This document shows positions 1-5,069 of a DNA stretch of 5,069 nt, piece after piece. The stretch's first letter is position 1; each line of letters begins with the position of its first letter. The notes beneath the pieces were generated by a model. That model searched no databases. It saw nothing but the letters and a program-made list of their open reading frames with translations, and was not told the DNA's origin. Source of the stretch: an uncultured Syntrophomonadaceae bacterium (GTDB lineage: Bacteria > Bacillota > Syntrophomonadia > Syntrophomonadales > Syntrophomonadaceae); the NCBI GenBank assembly GCA_944391275.1, contig CALXSZ010000019.1, positions 1 to 5,069 of the forward strand, given 5' to 3'. Position numbers and translations under genes: made by a program.

Positions 1-1
1 G

Positions 2-832
2 GGAGCCGCTGCGGCAACGATTCTTTCACAGAGTGTTGGCACGTTACTCTATATTTTTGTTCTGCGCCGAAAACACTCGGTTTTACGCTGGAGACTGCGC
101 GATTTTTCTTTTAAGCCTTCTCTTTTAAAAGAGATTTTTCGGGTGGGGTTGCCTGGTTTGCTTCCAGAGCTGTTAAGTGCGGGGATCATGTTGTTATTAA
201 ATCGCATGTTAATGGGGTATGGATATGTTGAGGTGGCGGCAGTTGGTTTGTTTATGCATGTTCGCATGTTTTGCCTTTTGCCGGTTATGAGTTTGGGACG
301 TGGCAGTCTTCCCATTGCTGGTTTTGCGTATGGAGCTCGTCATTTTGACCGTTTAAAAGAGACGGTTCTCAAGGCAATGGCCTTGAGCCTTTTCCTGTTG
401 TGTATTGGATGGTATGGAACGCAATTTTACCCTTCTTTTATTTTGCAGTGGTTTACGACCGATCCGGTTCTAGCCGAACAGGGCGTTTGGTGTTTAAAAT
501 TAGGAACGCTTTTCCTTCCTTTAGCTGGACCTTTTCTCATATTGTTAGATATTTTACAAGTCACAGGCATGGGGGTGACGGCGATGGGACTTTCTCTTTT
601 ACGGTTGGGATGCGTTCAAGTGCCTTTGCTTTTACTAGGGTCCCAATTTTTGGGAGTCAATGGAGTTTGGTTGGCCTTAGCCATGACGGATTTGATTGCC
701 GCCGCGTTTTTGCCCGGCTTTTTACGGATTTTCTGGAATTACTTATATCCGGCGTATGCGAAAAAACGTCGTTCCCGACTCCGCGGAATTTTCTATACGT
801 TGCACCGTTTAAAATTCTGGCTGCGCTACTAG
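2..832 (+). CDS. MATE-family multidrug/metabolite efflux transporter, 5'-truncated by the window edge
   Basis: Cytoplasmic-membrane exporter of the MATE (multi-antimicrobial extrusion) family, which is driven by a Na+ or H+ gradient; the substrate cannot be told from sequence. The frame is open from base 2, giving 276 residues against about 450 for a full protein, so roughly the N-terminal 40% lies outside the window. The first visible residues (GAAAATILSQ) match the MATE pattern near the end of the first half. After a basic linker (about 24-46) comes the second six-helix MatE bundle, with GLPGLLPE at 49-56 and GRGSLPIAGFAYGARHFDR at 99-117, the family's conserved loop. The tail is basic. A GTG at 143-145 lies in frame but is not the start, because conserved MATE sequence precedes it. 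The TAG stop at 830-832 overlaps the stop of the convergent neighbour. No terminator follows; any termination must occur inside the neighbouring gene. Family assignment is confident, substrate unknown. Confidence 0.9.
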   Translation, partial: GAAAATILSQSVGTLLYIFVLRRKHSVLRWRLRDFSFKPSLLKEIFRVGLPGLLPELLSAGIMLLLNRMLMGYGYVEVAAVGLFMHVRMFCLLPVMSLGRGSLPIAGFAYGARHFDRLKETVLKAMALSLFLLCIGWYGTQFYPSFILQWFTTDPVLAEQGVWCLKLGTLFLPLAGPFLILLDILQVTGMGVTAMGLSLLRLGCVQVPLLLLGSQFLGVNGVWLALAMTDLIAAAFLPGFLRIFWNYLYPAYAKKRRSRLRGIFYTLHRLKFWLRY

Positions 833-1500
833 AAACGATTAATGCGTTGCTGAGTCCATAAAAATAATTCGGTTGAAGCCGATTGGAAAAGGGTTGGAGA
901 AGCAGGACGGTCAGCAAGCTTTTGGCCCATTTCCAGAATCTTATGTTCCGGCTCTCGAACAACTGCTAATAAATCGGCCTTCTTTCGGACAAATTCGCCG
1001 AATTCCAGATAATGAATGGCTCGGATGACGAAAGTTGCTGACTTGTACAAATTTTGCAGAAGATCGAAACTTTTTTTGTGCAAAAAATTGTGGATGCAAC
1101 CGTGGTATAATTGACATGCGCCGTTTAAGATGGTTTGTTGGATAGCGTCAACGTCGATCTGATTGAGCAGTTCGTCTAGATTCCCATAAAAAGGAATGGT
1201 ATCATAGTAAAAATGAAACAGATCCGATGCTGTCCAGCGGCGTAATTCAGGCCAACCGGAAATGAAACCGCAAATCTTTTCCCGATGAGGGAGTTCAGAT
1301 AAAAGAGCGTCGTATTGCAGCAAATCAGTTGGGGCGAGCTGCTCCAAAATCACAACCACATCCAAATCGCTGGTTTCCGTGGCTTCTTGGCGGGCGTAAC
1401 TGCCCTGCAATCCAATAAAACGGAGCCGTCCGGGAAAAAGATTTTGTAGCCGCAAGCAGAATAATGGCATCCATTGGTTTACGTCGATTATGTCGATCAT
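829..1500 (-). CDS. Nucleotidyltransferase-fold protein with C-terminal helical domain
   Basis: A 223-residue protein of the polymerase-beta nucleotidyltransferase superfamily (the fold of MNT antitoxins and aminoglycoside nucleotidyltransferases). The N-terminal domain carries the GS motif, GSYARQEATETSDLD, with G33-S34 and the metal-binding pair D45 and D47. The third carboxylate expected on a later strand is not obvious: the corresponding strand reads KICGFISG (about 76-82). Residues from about 128 are helical (LYKSATFVIRAIHYLE at 151-166), resembling the C-terminal helical bundle of KNTase/HEPN-like proteins, but without the Rx4-6H motif of HEPN RNases. The ATG at 1500 was chosen because AAGGAGG (1510-1516) sits 9 bases upstream; the frame is open to 1620, but that would overlap the MBL gene and run through the putative promoter. 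The TAG stop overlaps the MATE stop. The substrate is unknown; resistance or toxin-antitoxin roles are possible but unsupported. Confidence 0.85.
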   Translation of the reverse strand: MIDIIDVNQWMPLFCLRLQNLFPGRLRFIGLQGSYARQEATETSDLDVVVILEQLAPTDLLQYDALLSELPHREKICGFISGWPELRRWTASDLFHFYYDTIPFYGNLDELLNQIDVDAIQQTILNGACQLYHGCIHNFLHKKSFDLLQNLYKSATFVIRAIHYLEFGEFVRKKADLLAVVREPEHKILEMGQKLADRPASPTLFQSASTELFLWTQQRINRF

Positions 1501-1543
1501 CAAAAGATTCCTCCTTTTTGAAATATAATGGAAAAGGAATCTG

Positions 1544-1549
1544 ATTGTA
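1544..1549 (-). promoter_or_regulatory. Putative extended -10 promoter of the nucleotidyltransferase gene
   Basis: Read on the minus strand, TGTGCTACAAT contains TACAAT preceded by TGC, a sigma-A extended -10 element. No good TTGACA-like -35 lies 16-18 bases upstream, which is typical of extended -10 promoters. Initiation near 1537 would give a leader of about 37 bases carrying the AAGGAGG site. It lies between the MBL stop and this gene, so the gene need not depend on MBL transcription. Confidence 0.5.
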
Positions 1550-1582
1550 GCACATTTTTGGATGAAAAGAAAGTAAAAAAGA

Positions 1583-2479
1583 TTATTCTCTATAATAAAA
1601 CAGCCTGCCGTTTTCAACACACCAGGAAAGCCGTTTTTGATGATGTAAATAGCTGACCATGGCCGCTATCGTCGTTTGAAGGAAATAATATTCTTTAAAG
1701 TCTGGATTCAAATCGTTTAAAATAATGAGTTCCTCCATCAGATCTTCCCGGGTTTTGGACTGTTTTAGCAATTCTTCGGTTAGTTCCAGAAACTGCATCA
1801 CACAATCCCGATTTTTATGAATTAAGATCTGCAAGCTTTCCGGTGAATAGATCTTTTCCCCATGCGCCAACAGAAAATAATCCGCGTCCATATTTTCGAG
1901 CGTTTTATATGTTTTGAATTGATCTTCTATGCAAAATAAATACGGAAAGGCATATTTTTTTAGGGTGGTTTCACTGAATAATGCATCGCCCAAAAAAGCG
2001 ACCCGATCTCGGGTGACAATTCCAACTAAATCCGGACTATGACCGGGGAGTGAGACAACCGTAAATTTTTCGTTGTTGATTTTTATGGGACCTGGTTCCA
2101 ACGGTTCGACCGATACGTGCGGAGCAACAACCAAATGTCGAGCAAGGTCGGGATCAGCATATCCGCCGAATGTGTATAGAGAGAAAAGTTTGGGGTTTTC
2201 CAAAAATAGTTTTTCTCCGGCGCTGCTAAAACCCTGGCAGCCCGGATAATTTTCTCGAAAGTATGGATCGCCGCTGCAATGATCTCCATGATGATGTGTA
2301 TAAAAAAGGTACTTTGGCGTTAATTGATGGGCTTTTAAATCTTCATCGATACGTCGGGCTTGTTGCTTGGAACTGCCGCTGTCTACCAAGAGGGCATATT
2401 TATCCTTAAAAAGAAATACGCCAATATTGTTGGGAGAAGGAATGTAATAACTCGAACCGTTTATTTTTGTGAGAGCCAT
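1583..2479 (-). CDS. Metallo-beta-lactamase-fold metallo-hydrolase (GloB-like superfamily)
   Basis: A 298-residue, probably cytoplasmic (no signal peptide) binuclear metal hydrolase of the MBL fold. All metal ligands are visible: HHHGDH at 62-67 (H62, H64, D66, H67), H147 in LPGHSPD, the bridging D165 in FLGDALF, and H206 in LLAHGE. By analogy with glyoxalase II, H62/H64/H147 would bind one zinc and D66/H67/H206 the other. Residues about 212-298 form a helical C-terminal extension, probably forming or covering the substrate pocket. Substrate unknown: it could be a thioester, lactone or phosphoester hydrolase. An in-frame ATG at 2515 exists, but it lies inside the putative -10 region and has no ribosome binding site; the ATG at 2479 follows AAAGGA (2493-2498) at a rather long spacing. 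The gene diverges from holA and precedes the nucleotidyltransferase by 82 bases with no convincing terminator, so partial co-transcription is possible. Confidence 0.88.
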   Translation of the reverse strand: MALTKINGSSYYIPSPNNIGVFLFKDKYALLVDSGSSKQQARRIDEDLKAHQLTPKYLFYTHHHGDHCSGDPYFRENYPGCQGFSSAGEKLFLENPKLFSLYTFGGYADPDLARHLVVAPHVSVEPLEPGPIKINNEKFTVVSLPGHSPDLVGIVTRDRVAFLGDALFSETTLKKYAFPYLFCIEDQFKTYKTLENMDADYFLLAHGEKIYSPESLQILIHKNRDCVMQFLELTEELLKQSKTREDLMEELIILNDLNPDFKEYYFLQTTIAAMVSYLHHQKRLSWCVENGRLFYYRE

Positions 2480-2505
2480 TTTATCATCGCATCCTTTCAG
2501 AAGAA

Positions 2506-2511
2506 ATTGTA
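2506..2511 (-). promoter_or_regulatory. Putative extended -10 promoter of the MBL hydrolase gene
   Basis: The minus strand reads AAAAAATGCTACAATTTC: TACAAT preceded by TGC. No convincing -35 is seen. Initiation near 2499 would give a leader of only about 20 bases with AAAGGA at its 5' end. The element overlaps the in-frame ATG at 2515, which argues that this upstream ATG is not the start codon. Confidence 0.5.
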
Positions 2512-2536
2512 GCATTTTTTACGAAAGACTGCTACA
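2508..2536. repeat. 7-bp inverted repeat in the holA/MBL divergent promoter region
   Basis: TGTAGCA at 2508-2514 and TGCTACA at 2530-2536 are perfect reverse complements separated by 15 bases. The arms coincide with the two outward-facing -10 elements, so the symmetry may simply reflect two similar divergent promoters. It could alternatively be a regulator's operator. Confidence 0.6.
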
Positions 2537-2538
2537 GT
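2533..2538 (+). promoter_or_regulatory. Putative extended -10 promoter of holA
   Basis: ACTGCTACAGTAAG contains TACAGT preceded by TGC. The position 17 bases upstream holds only TAGCAT (2510-2515), a poor -35 that overlaps the opposing MBL -10. Initiation near 2545 would leave the GAGGG at 2541-2545 mostly untranscribed, favouring the GAGGTGA/TTG start of holA. Confidence 0.45.
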
Positions 2539-2552
2539 AAGAGGGACAAGTA

Positions 2553-2559
2553 GAGGTGA
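2553..2559 (+). promoter_or_regulatory. Ribosome binding site deciding the holA start
   Basis: GAGGTGA is a seven-base match to the anti-Shine-Dalgarno complement and lies five bases before TTG 2565. The alternative GTG start at 2556 is embedded inside this element and would have to rely on GAGGG at 2541-2545, eleven bases away. Confidence 0.5.
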
Positions 2560-2564
2560 AACAA

Positions 2565-3557
2565 TTGGAAAACATTTATTATATCTGGGGAAATGAAGAT
2601 TATCTCATTGATCAAACCATTCAATCGATTATTGCTGAGCGGCAGGAACAAACCAGTGGAGAGACCGAAGTACTCTATTTAGACGCCGAGGAAATGCGGC
2701 CACAGGAATGGGCACAGGAATTAGAATATAGTCCGTTATTTCAGTTGAGTCGGATCATCGTTATGAAACGTCCGCCTTGGCTGATGAACGCCAATAAAAA
2801 GGTTAAAGATGAAAAATTGGTTCGGGACATTTTAGAAAATTATGTGAGTCATCTTCCACAAGAACAAATATTAATCTTAACGGCGGCCGCCAAAAACAGT
2901 ACGCATCCCATTGTTAAATTGTTTGCGAAAAAAGCTGCTTTTATAGAATGTTCACGACTTACGCCAAAGCAAATGGAGGAGTGGATTCAACAGCAGGCGC
3001 AAAAACAAGGATGCCGCTTTGAGAAACCGGATATGGTCCGAAAATTGGCAACCAGCGGACAAAATCTGTATGATTTAGACCAACTCATTCGAAAACTGGC
3101 GCTGCTTTCCTCGAACGGGATAATTCCAAAGTCTCTGTTGGAGGATCAGGTGGAATATCAACAAGAGATTAAGATCTTTAAACTGATTGACGGGGTGTTA
3201 GATCGAAAAGAAGTATGGGCATTAGAGGCACTTCATCAGCTTCTCAGGCAGGGGGAAGCGGAAATCTATATTCTTTATATGCTTAACCGTCAATTTACTT
3301 TGTATGCGCAAGTGAAGGCACTCAAAGAAGAAGGCAAAACGGCTTCGGAAATAGAGAAACAAACCGGACAAAAAACGTTTACCGTAAAAAAAATGTTGGA
3401 ACGTGTACGGAAATATCAATGGAACGAAATCGAGAAAGGATTGGCACATCTTTTGCAAACGGATATGGAGTTGAAAAGCAGTAGCAAACCTCCGCAGATT
3501 TTGTTAGAAATGTTGATTATTGCGTTGATTGAAGGAAAGGCGTATTCTTTGGTATAA
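2565..3557 (+). CDS. holA: DNA polymerase III delta subunit (clamp-loader wrench)
   Basis: Delta subunit of the clamp loader, which opens the beta sliding clamp ring during replication in the cytoplasm. The 330 residues match the family's usual length of about 330-350. Domain I (about 1-135) begins with IYYIWGNEDYL, the degenerate nucleotide-binding-like start seen in delta, and contains PLFQLSRIIVM; L58-F59 aligns with the hydrophobic plug that inserts into the clamp. The middle domain includes LTPKQMEEWI and NLYDLDQLIRKL. The C-terminal collar domain ends with TDMELKSSSKPPQILLEMLI (about 299-318), the conserved D-x3-K segment. Start: TTG 2565 has GAGGTGA (2553-2559) at good spacing. The in-frame GTG at 2556 (MKQLENIYY) is the alternative, but its GAGGG lies at the predicted transcription start. 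comEC, which often precedes holA in Firmicutes, is absent. The gene ends before a bidirectional terminator. Identity is confident; the start is uncertain by three codons. Confidence 0.93.
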   Translation: MENIYYIWGNEDYLIDQTIQSIIAERQEQTSGETEVLYLDAEEMRPQEWAQELEYSPLFQLSRIIVMKRPPWLMNANKKVKDEKLVRDILENYVSHLPQEQILILTAAAKNSTHPIVKLFAKKAAFIECSRLTPKQMEEWIQQQAQKQGCRFEKPDMVRKLATSGQNLYDLDQLIRKLALLSSNGIIPKSLLEDQVEYQQEIKIFKLIDGVLDRKEVWALEALHQLLRQGEAEIYILYMLNRQFTLYAQVKALKEEGKTASEIEKQTGQKTFTVKKMLERVRKYQWNEIEKGLAHLLQTDMELKSSSKPPQILLEMLIIALIEGKAYSLV

Positions 3558-3559
3558 AG

Positions 3560-3601
3560 AAAAAAAGAAAATCCCAAGGACATTTGTCCCTGGGATTTTT
3601 T
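3560..3601. terminator. Bidirectional intrinsic terminator between holA and the CDF gene
   Basis: Arms at 3568-3581 and 3586-3599 pair over 14 positions with one A-C mismatch (3577/3590), around the loop ATTT. The core is ATCCCAAGGAC against GTCCCTGGGAT. A T-run follows on the plus strand, and an A-rich tract (3558-3571) supplies a T-run on the minus strand. It can therefore end both holA (stop 3557) and the convergent CDF gene (stop 3611). Confidence 0.9.
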
Positions 3602-3610
3602 AAAGCTTTT

Positions 3611-4516
3611 TTACGGGTTTTCTGTTTGCTTTGCCTGCGTAGATTCCGCTGGATTTACATGAACCATACAGTGTTTAACGCTTGGGAAACCGGCTTCAAC
3701 GGCGTCATGTACCGACTCGGCAATTTGATGCGCTTCGAATAGAGACAATGAACCGTCCACGGCAATTTCAATATCGACAAATAAACGAGAAGCATGCATA
3801 CGCGTTTTTAAATCGTCAATTTGAACGACATTCGGAACAGTCTGTGCAATTTGCCTAATTTTATCGGTTATTTCCGGATCCGCTGCTTCATCGATTAATT
3901 GTGCAACGGCGACTTTCGTAATATCAAAGGATACTTTTACGATCATGAGAGCGATGAGAATCGAAGCGATGGGATCCATAACGGGATATCCCAACAAAGC
4001 GCCGCCAATTCCGATAAAACTTCCAACAGAAGACAGAGCGTCGCTGCGATGATGCCAAGCATCTGCCATCAAAGCAGTGGATTGCGTTTTTTTAGCAGCG
4101 CTGCGCGTATACCAGAACATCCATTCTTTAACAACGATGGAGAGCAAAGCAGCAAACAGCGCTAAACGACCGGGAACGGAGAAATCGCCATTTAAACCGT
4201 TTTGAATTTTTACAATGCCGCTCCAGGCGATTTGAATGGCGACGATGAAAAGAATGGCTGACAAAAGCAAAGAAGCGATGCATTCCATTTTTTCATGGCC
4301 ATACGGATGTTCACGGTCTGCTTTTCTACCTGAAAGATAAATGCCAATCATGACGATGAGTGTGGAGAACACATCGGATGCGGAATGAATGGCGTCCGAA
4401 ATCATGGCGCTGGAGTGGGCGACGATTCCGGCAATAAACTTTAGCAGGGAAAGAATAACATTGACAATCATGCTAACGATTGAAACATGATAAGCGATTC
4501 GGGAATTTTCTTCCAT
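3611..4516 (-). CDS. Cation diffusion facilitator (CDF) family divalent metal exporter
   Basis: A 301-residue inner-membrane proton/metal antiporter that would remove excess Zn2+, Fe2+, Co2+ or similar from the cytoplasm as a homodimer. Length matches FieF/CzcD-type CDFs. Six membrane segments are expected in about the first 205 residues. The transport-site motifs are intact: H44-x3-D48 in DAIHSASD (segment 2) and H155-x3-D159 in AWHHRSDA (segment 5). HxxxD in both segments argues against the DxxxD Mn2+ exporter class and leans toward Zn2+ (inference). REHPYGHEK (68-76) is the conserved loop after segment 2. Residues about 210-290 form the cytoplasmic ZT_dimer domain, ending VKHCMVHVNP. ATG 4516 is chosen because GGGAGG (4524-4529) lies 7 bases upstream; the in-frame TTG at 4531 overlaps that site. 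Only a poor -10 (TACAAA, 4544-4549) is visible, so leakage from rpsT may contribute to expression. It sits between holA and rpsT. Confidence 0.92.
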   Translation of the reverse strand: MEENSRIAYHVSIVSMIVNVILSLLKFIAGIVAHSSAMISDAIHSASDVFSTLIVMIGIYLSGRKADREHPYGHEKMECIASLLLSAILFIVAIQIAWSGIVKIQNGLNGDFSVPGRLALFAALLSIVVKEWMFWYTRSAAKKTQSTALMADAWHHRSDALSSVGSFIGIGGALLGYPVMDPIASILIALMIVKVSFDITKVAVAQLIDEAADPEITDKIRQIAQTVPNVVQIDDLKTRMHASRLFVDIEIAVDGSLSLFEAHQIAESVHDAVEAGFPSVKHCMVHVNPAESTQAKQTENP

Positions 4517-4579
4517 AAAAATTCCTCCCAACGAATTTTTTTATTTGTATGTAAAAAGAGAATGAAACATTCACGGATA

Positions 4580-4610
4580 AACAAAAACTGTCGCATTTTT
4601 GCGACAGTTT
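4580..4610 (-). terminator. Intrinsic terminator of rpsT
   Basis: A perfect 11-bp stem (4585-4595 with 4600-4610, core ACTGTCGCA/TGCGACAGT) has a four-base loop and, on the minus strand, is followed by a T-rich tract (TTGTTT). It lies about 60 bases after the rpsT stop and before the CDF gene on the same strand, so it should uncouple the two, perhaps leakily. Confidence 0.85.
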
Positions 4611-4625
4611 CACGGTCTGTTTCAC
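4607..4625. repeat. Short direct repeat in the rpsT 3' untranslated region
   Basis: GTTTCAC occurs at 4607-4613 and again at 4619-4625, a 12-base period (GTGAAAC on the transcribed strand). The first copy overlaps the base of the terminator stem. The function, if any, is unknown. Confidence 0.35.
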
Positions 4626-4671
4626 CTTTGAATCGAACAGGTAAAACAAGATGACAAAAACCTATGTGAAA

Positions 4672-4965
4672 TTATTCAGCAGCTGCTTCAACCGGTTGTT
4701 CTTTAACCAGTTGGTTATACTGACGCGCCAACGCGGATTTTCTACGTGCAGCCGTATTTCTATGCATCAGACCTTTGGTAACGCACTTGTCTAATAAAGA
4801 AATAACCTGCGGCAAACTTTTGGCGGCAGCTTCTTTATCTTCAGCAACAATCAAAGCCTGATGTTTCTTTAAAGCTGTTTTTAGTTTACTTTTCTGCATG
4901 GCGTTTCTTAAACGTCTTTTTTCAGCCTGAAGCGCTCTTTTGGCAGGAGTTTTACTTTTGGCCAC
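4672..4965 (-). CDS. rpsT: Small ribosomal subunit protein bS20
   Basis: Ribosomal protein S20, a helical-bundle primary 16S rRNA-binding protein of the 30S subunit. The 97 residues are slightly longer than the usual 85-90 because of a short alanine/acidic tail (EQPVEAAAE). The N-terminal region is strongly basic (AKSKTPAKRALQAEKRRLRN), and the family signature KGLMHRNTAARRKSALARQ (64-82) is clear. Start: GTG 4965, five bases after a strong GGAGGAGGTG ribosome binding site (4971-4980). The frame continues open to 5031, but that stretch contains the predicted promoter and is not S20-like. A non-ATG start is seen in some other rpsT genes: E. coli uses UUG, linked there to S20 feedback on its own translation, but whether that applies here is unknown. 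It has its own promoter and a strong terminator before the CDF gene. Confidence 0.96.
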   Translation of the reverse strand: MAKSKTPAKRALQAEKRRLRNAMQKSKLKTALKKHQALIVAEDKEAAAKSLPQVISLLDKCVTKGLMHRNTAARRKSALARQYNQLVKEQPVEAAAE

Positions 4966-4983
4966 AATTACACCTCCTCCTAT

Positions 4984-5019
4984 GGAATAACGTAACAGCA
5001 ATACTATAGCATTTATTCC
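4984..5019. repeat. Inverted repeat bracketing the rpsT -10 and start site
   Basis: GGAATAA (4984-4990) and TTATTCC (5013-5019) are perfect 7-bp reverse complements 22 bases apart. One arm is in the promoter spacer and the other in the leader, so this is not an RNA hairpin of the mature transcript. It could be an operator or chance. Confidence 0.4.
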
Positions 5020-5031
5020 GTGAAGATGCAA
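5003..5031 (-). promoter_or_regulatory. Sigma-A promoter of rpsT
   Basis: The minus strand carries TTGCAT (5026-5031), a 17-base spacer, and TATAGT (5003-5008) preceded by TGC. This gives a -35, optimal spacing and an extended -10, as expected for a highly expressed ribosomal protein gene. Initiation near 4996 gives a leader of about 30 bases containing the GGAGGAGGTG site. Confidence 0.8.
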
Positions 5032-5069
5032 CAGGAAATCGTTGAAAAGAAGTATTTTATGGAAGAAAT

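Noticed and set aside
143..832. Independent 229-residue gene starting at GTG 143
   Set aside because: The frame is open to the left edge and the preceding 47 codons match MATE sequence (GAAAATILSQ), so this is the interior of a longer gene.
862..880. TCGG-TTGAAG-CCGA hairpin as a terminator for the MATE gene
   Set aside because: The stem is only four pairs, lacks a T-run, and lies inside the nucleotidyltransferase coding region.
829..1500. MNT-HEPN toxin-antitoxin pair fused in one protein
   Set aside because: The helical domain has no Rx4-6H RNase motif, and no separate small partner gene is adjacent.
1583..1600. Terminator hairpin at the end of the MBL gene
   Set aside because: The only dyad is a five-pair all-AT stem (ATTAT/ATAAT), too weak despite the T-run that follows.
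1501..1620. N-terminal extension of the nucleotidyltransferase to 1620
   Set aside because: It would overlap the MBL coding end and cross the putative promoter; the strong ribosome binding site serves ATG 1500.
829..2479. Antibiotic-resistance island (MATE, aminoglycoside nucleotidyltransferase, beta-lactamase)
   Set aside because: All three are broad superfamilies. The MBL protein has no signal peptide and resembles GloB-type hydrolases, the nucleotidyltransferase is not recognisably an ANT enzyme, and no mobile-element signatures flank them.
1583..2479. Remnant of the MBL-fold C-terminal domain of ComEC upstream of holA
   Set aside because: It is a complete soluble protein with its own start, in the opposite orientation, with GloB-like motifs and no competence-domain membrane segments.
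4517..4584. Metal-sensing riboswitch or clear promoter before the CDF gene
   Set aside because: The leader is under 70 bases with no recognisable structured RNA; the only -10 candidate (TACAAA) has no matching -35.

Overview
The window looks like ordinary chromosome from a low-GC Gram-positive-type bacterium (Bacillota/Firmicutes). The reasons are the moderately AT-rich sequence, strong GGAGG-type ribosome binding sites, GTG and TTG starts, Firmicutes-style HolA and S20 proteins, and compact spacing with intrinsic terminators. Clostridia or Negativicutes are both plausible; the sequence alone does not let me choose.

Layout, left to right. (1) The C-terminal part of a MATE-family multidrug/metabolite exporter runs off the left edge (+ strand, ends 832). 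(2) A GS-motif nucleotidyltransferase-fold protein (- strand, 829-1500) meets it tail to tail and shares a palindromic CTAG that is a stop codon on both strands. (3) A metallo-beta-lactamase-fold hydrolase (- strand, 1583-2479) lies upstream of the nucleotidyltransferase and could be partly co-transcribed with it. (4) holA, the DNA polymerase III delta subunit (+ strand, about 2565-3557), diverges from the hydrolase across a 75-85 bp region holding two back-to-back promoters. (5) A strong bidirectional hairpin terminator (3560-3601) separates holA from a convergent cation diffusion facilitator (CDF) metal exporter (- strand, 3611-4516). (6) A second terminator (4585-4610) separates the CDF gene from rpsT, ribosomal protein S20 (- strand, 4672-4965), which has a near-ideal promoter at 5003-5031.

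The genes do not form one pathway. holA and rpsT are core replication and translation genes that are commonly close together in Firmicutes. The CDF, MBL, nucleotidyltransferase and MATE genes look like lineage-variable cargo around them. comEC, which precedes holA in Bacillus, is not here; a divergent hydrolase takes its place.

No exciting undescribed system is evident. The points most worth a second look are: a shared TGCTA-containing extended -10 element in four promoters; an inverted-repeat divergent promoter that helps decide the starts of two genes; the dual-strand CTAG stop; and a nucleotidyltransferase whose third catalytic carboxylate is not apparent. There is no gene-free stretch longer than 300 bases, and I saw no tRNA, rRNA, CRISPR array, insertion sequence or riboswitch.
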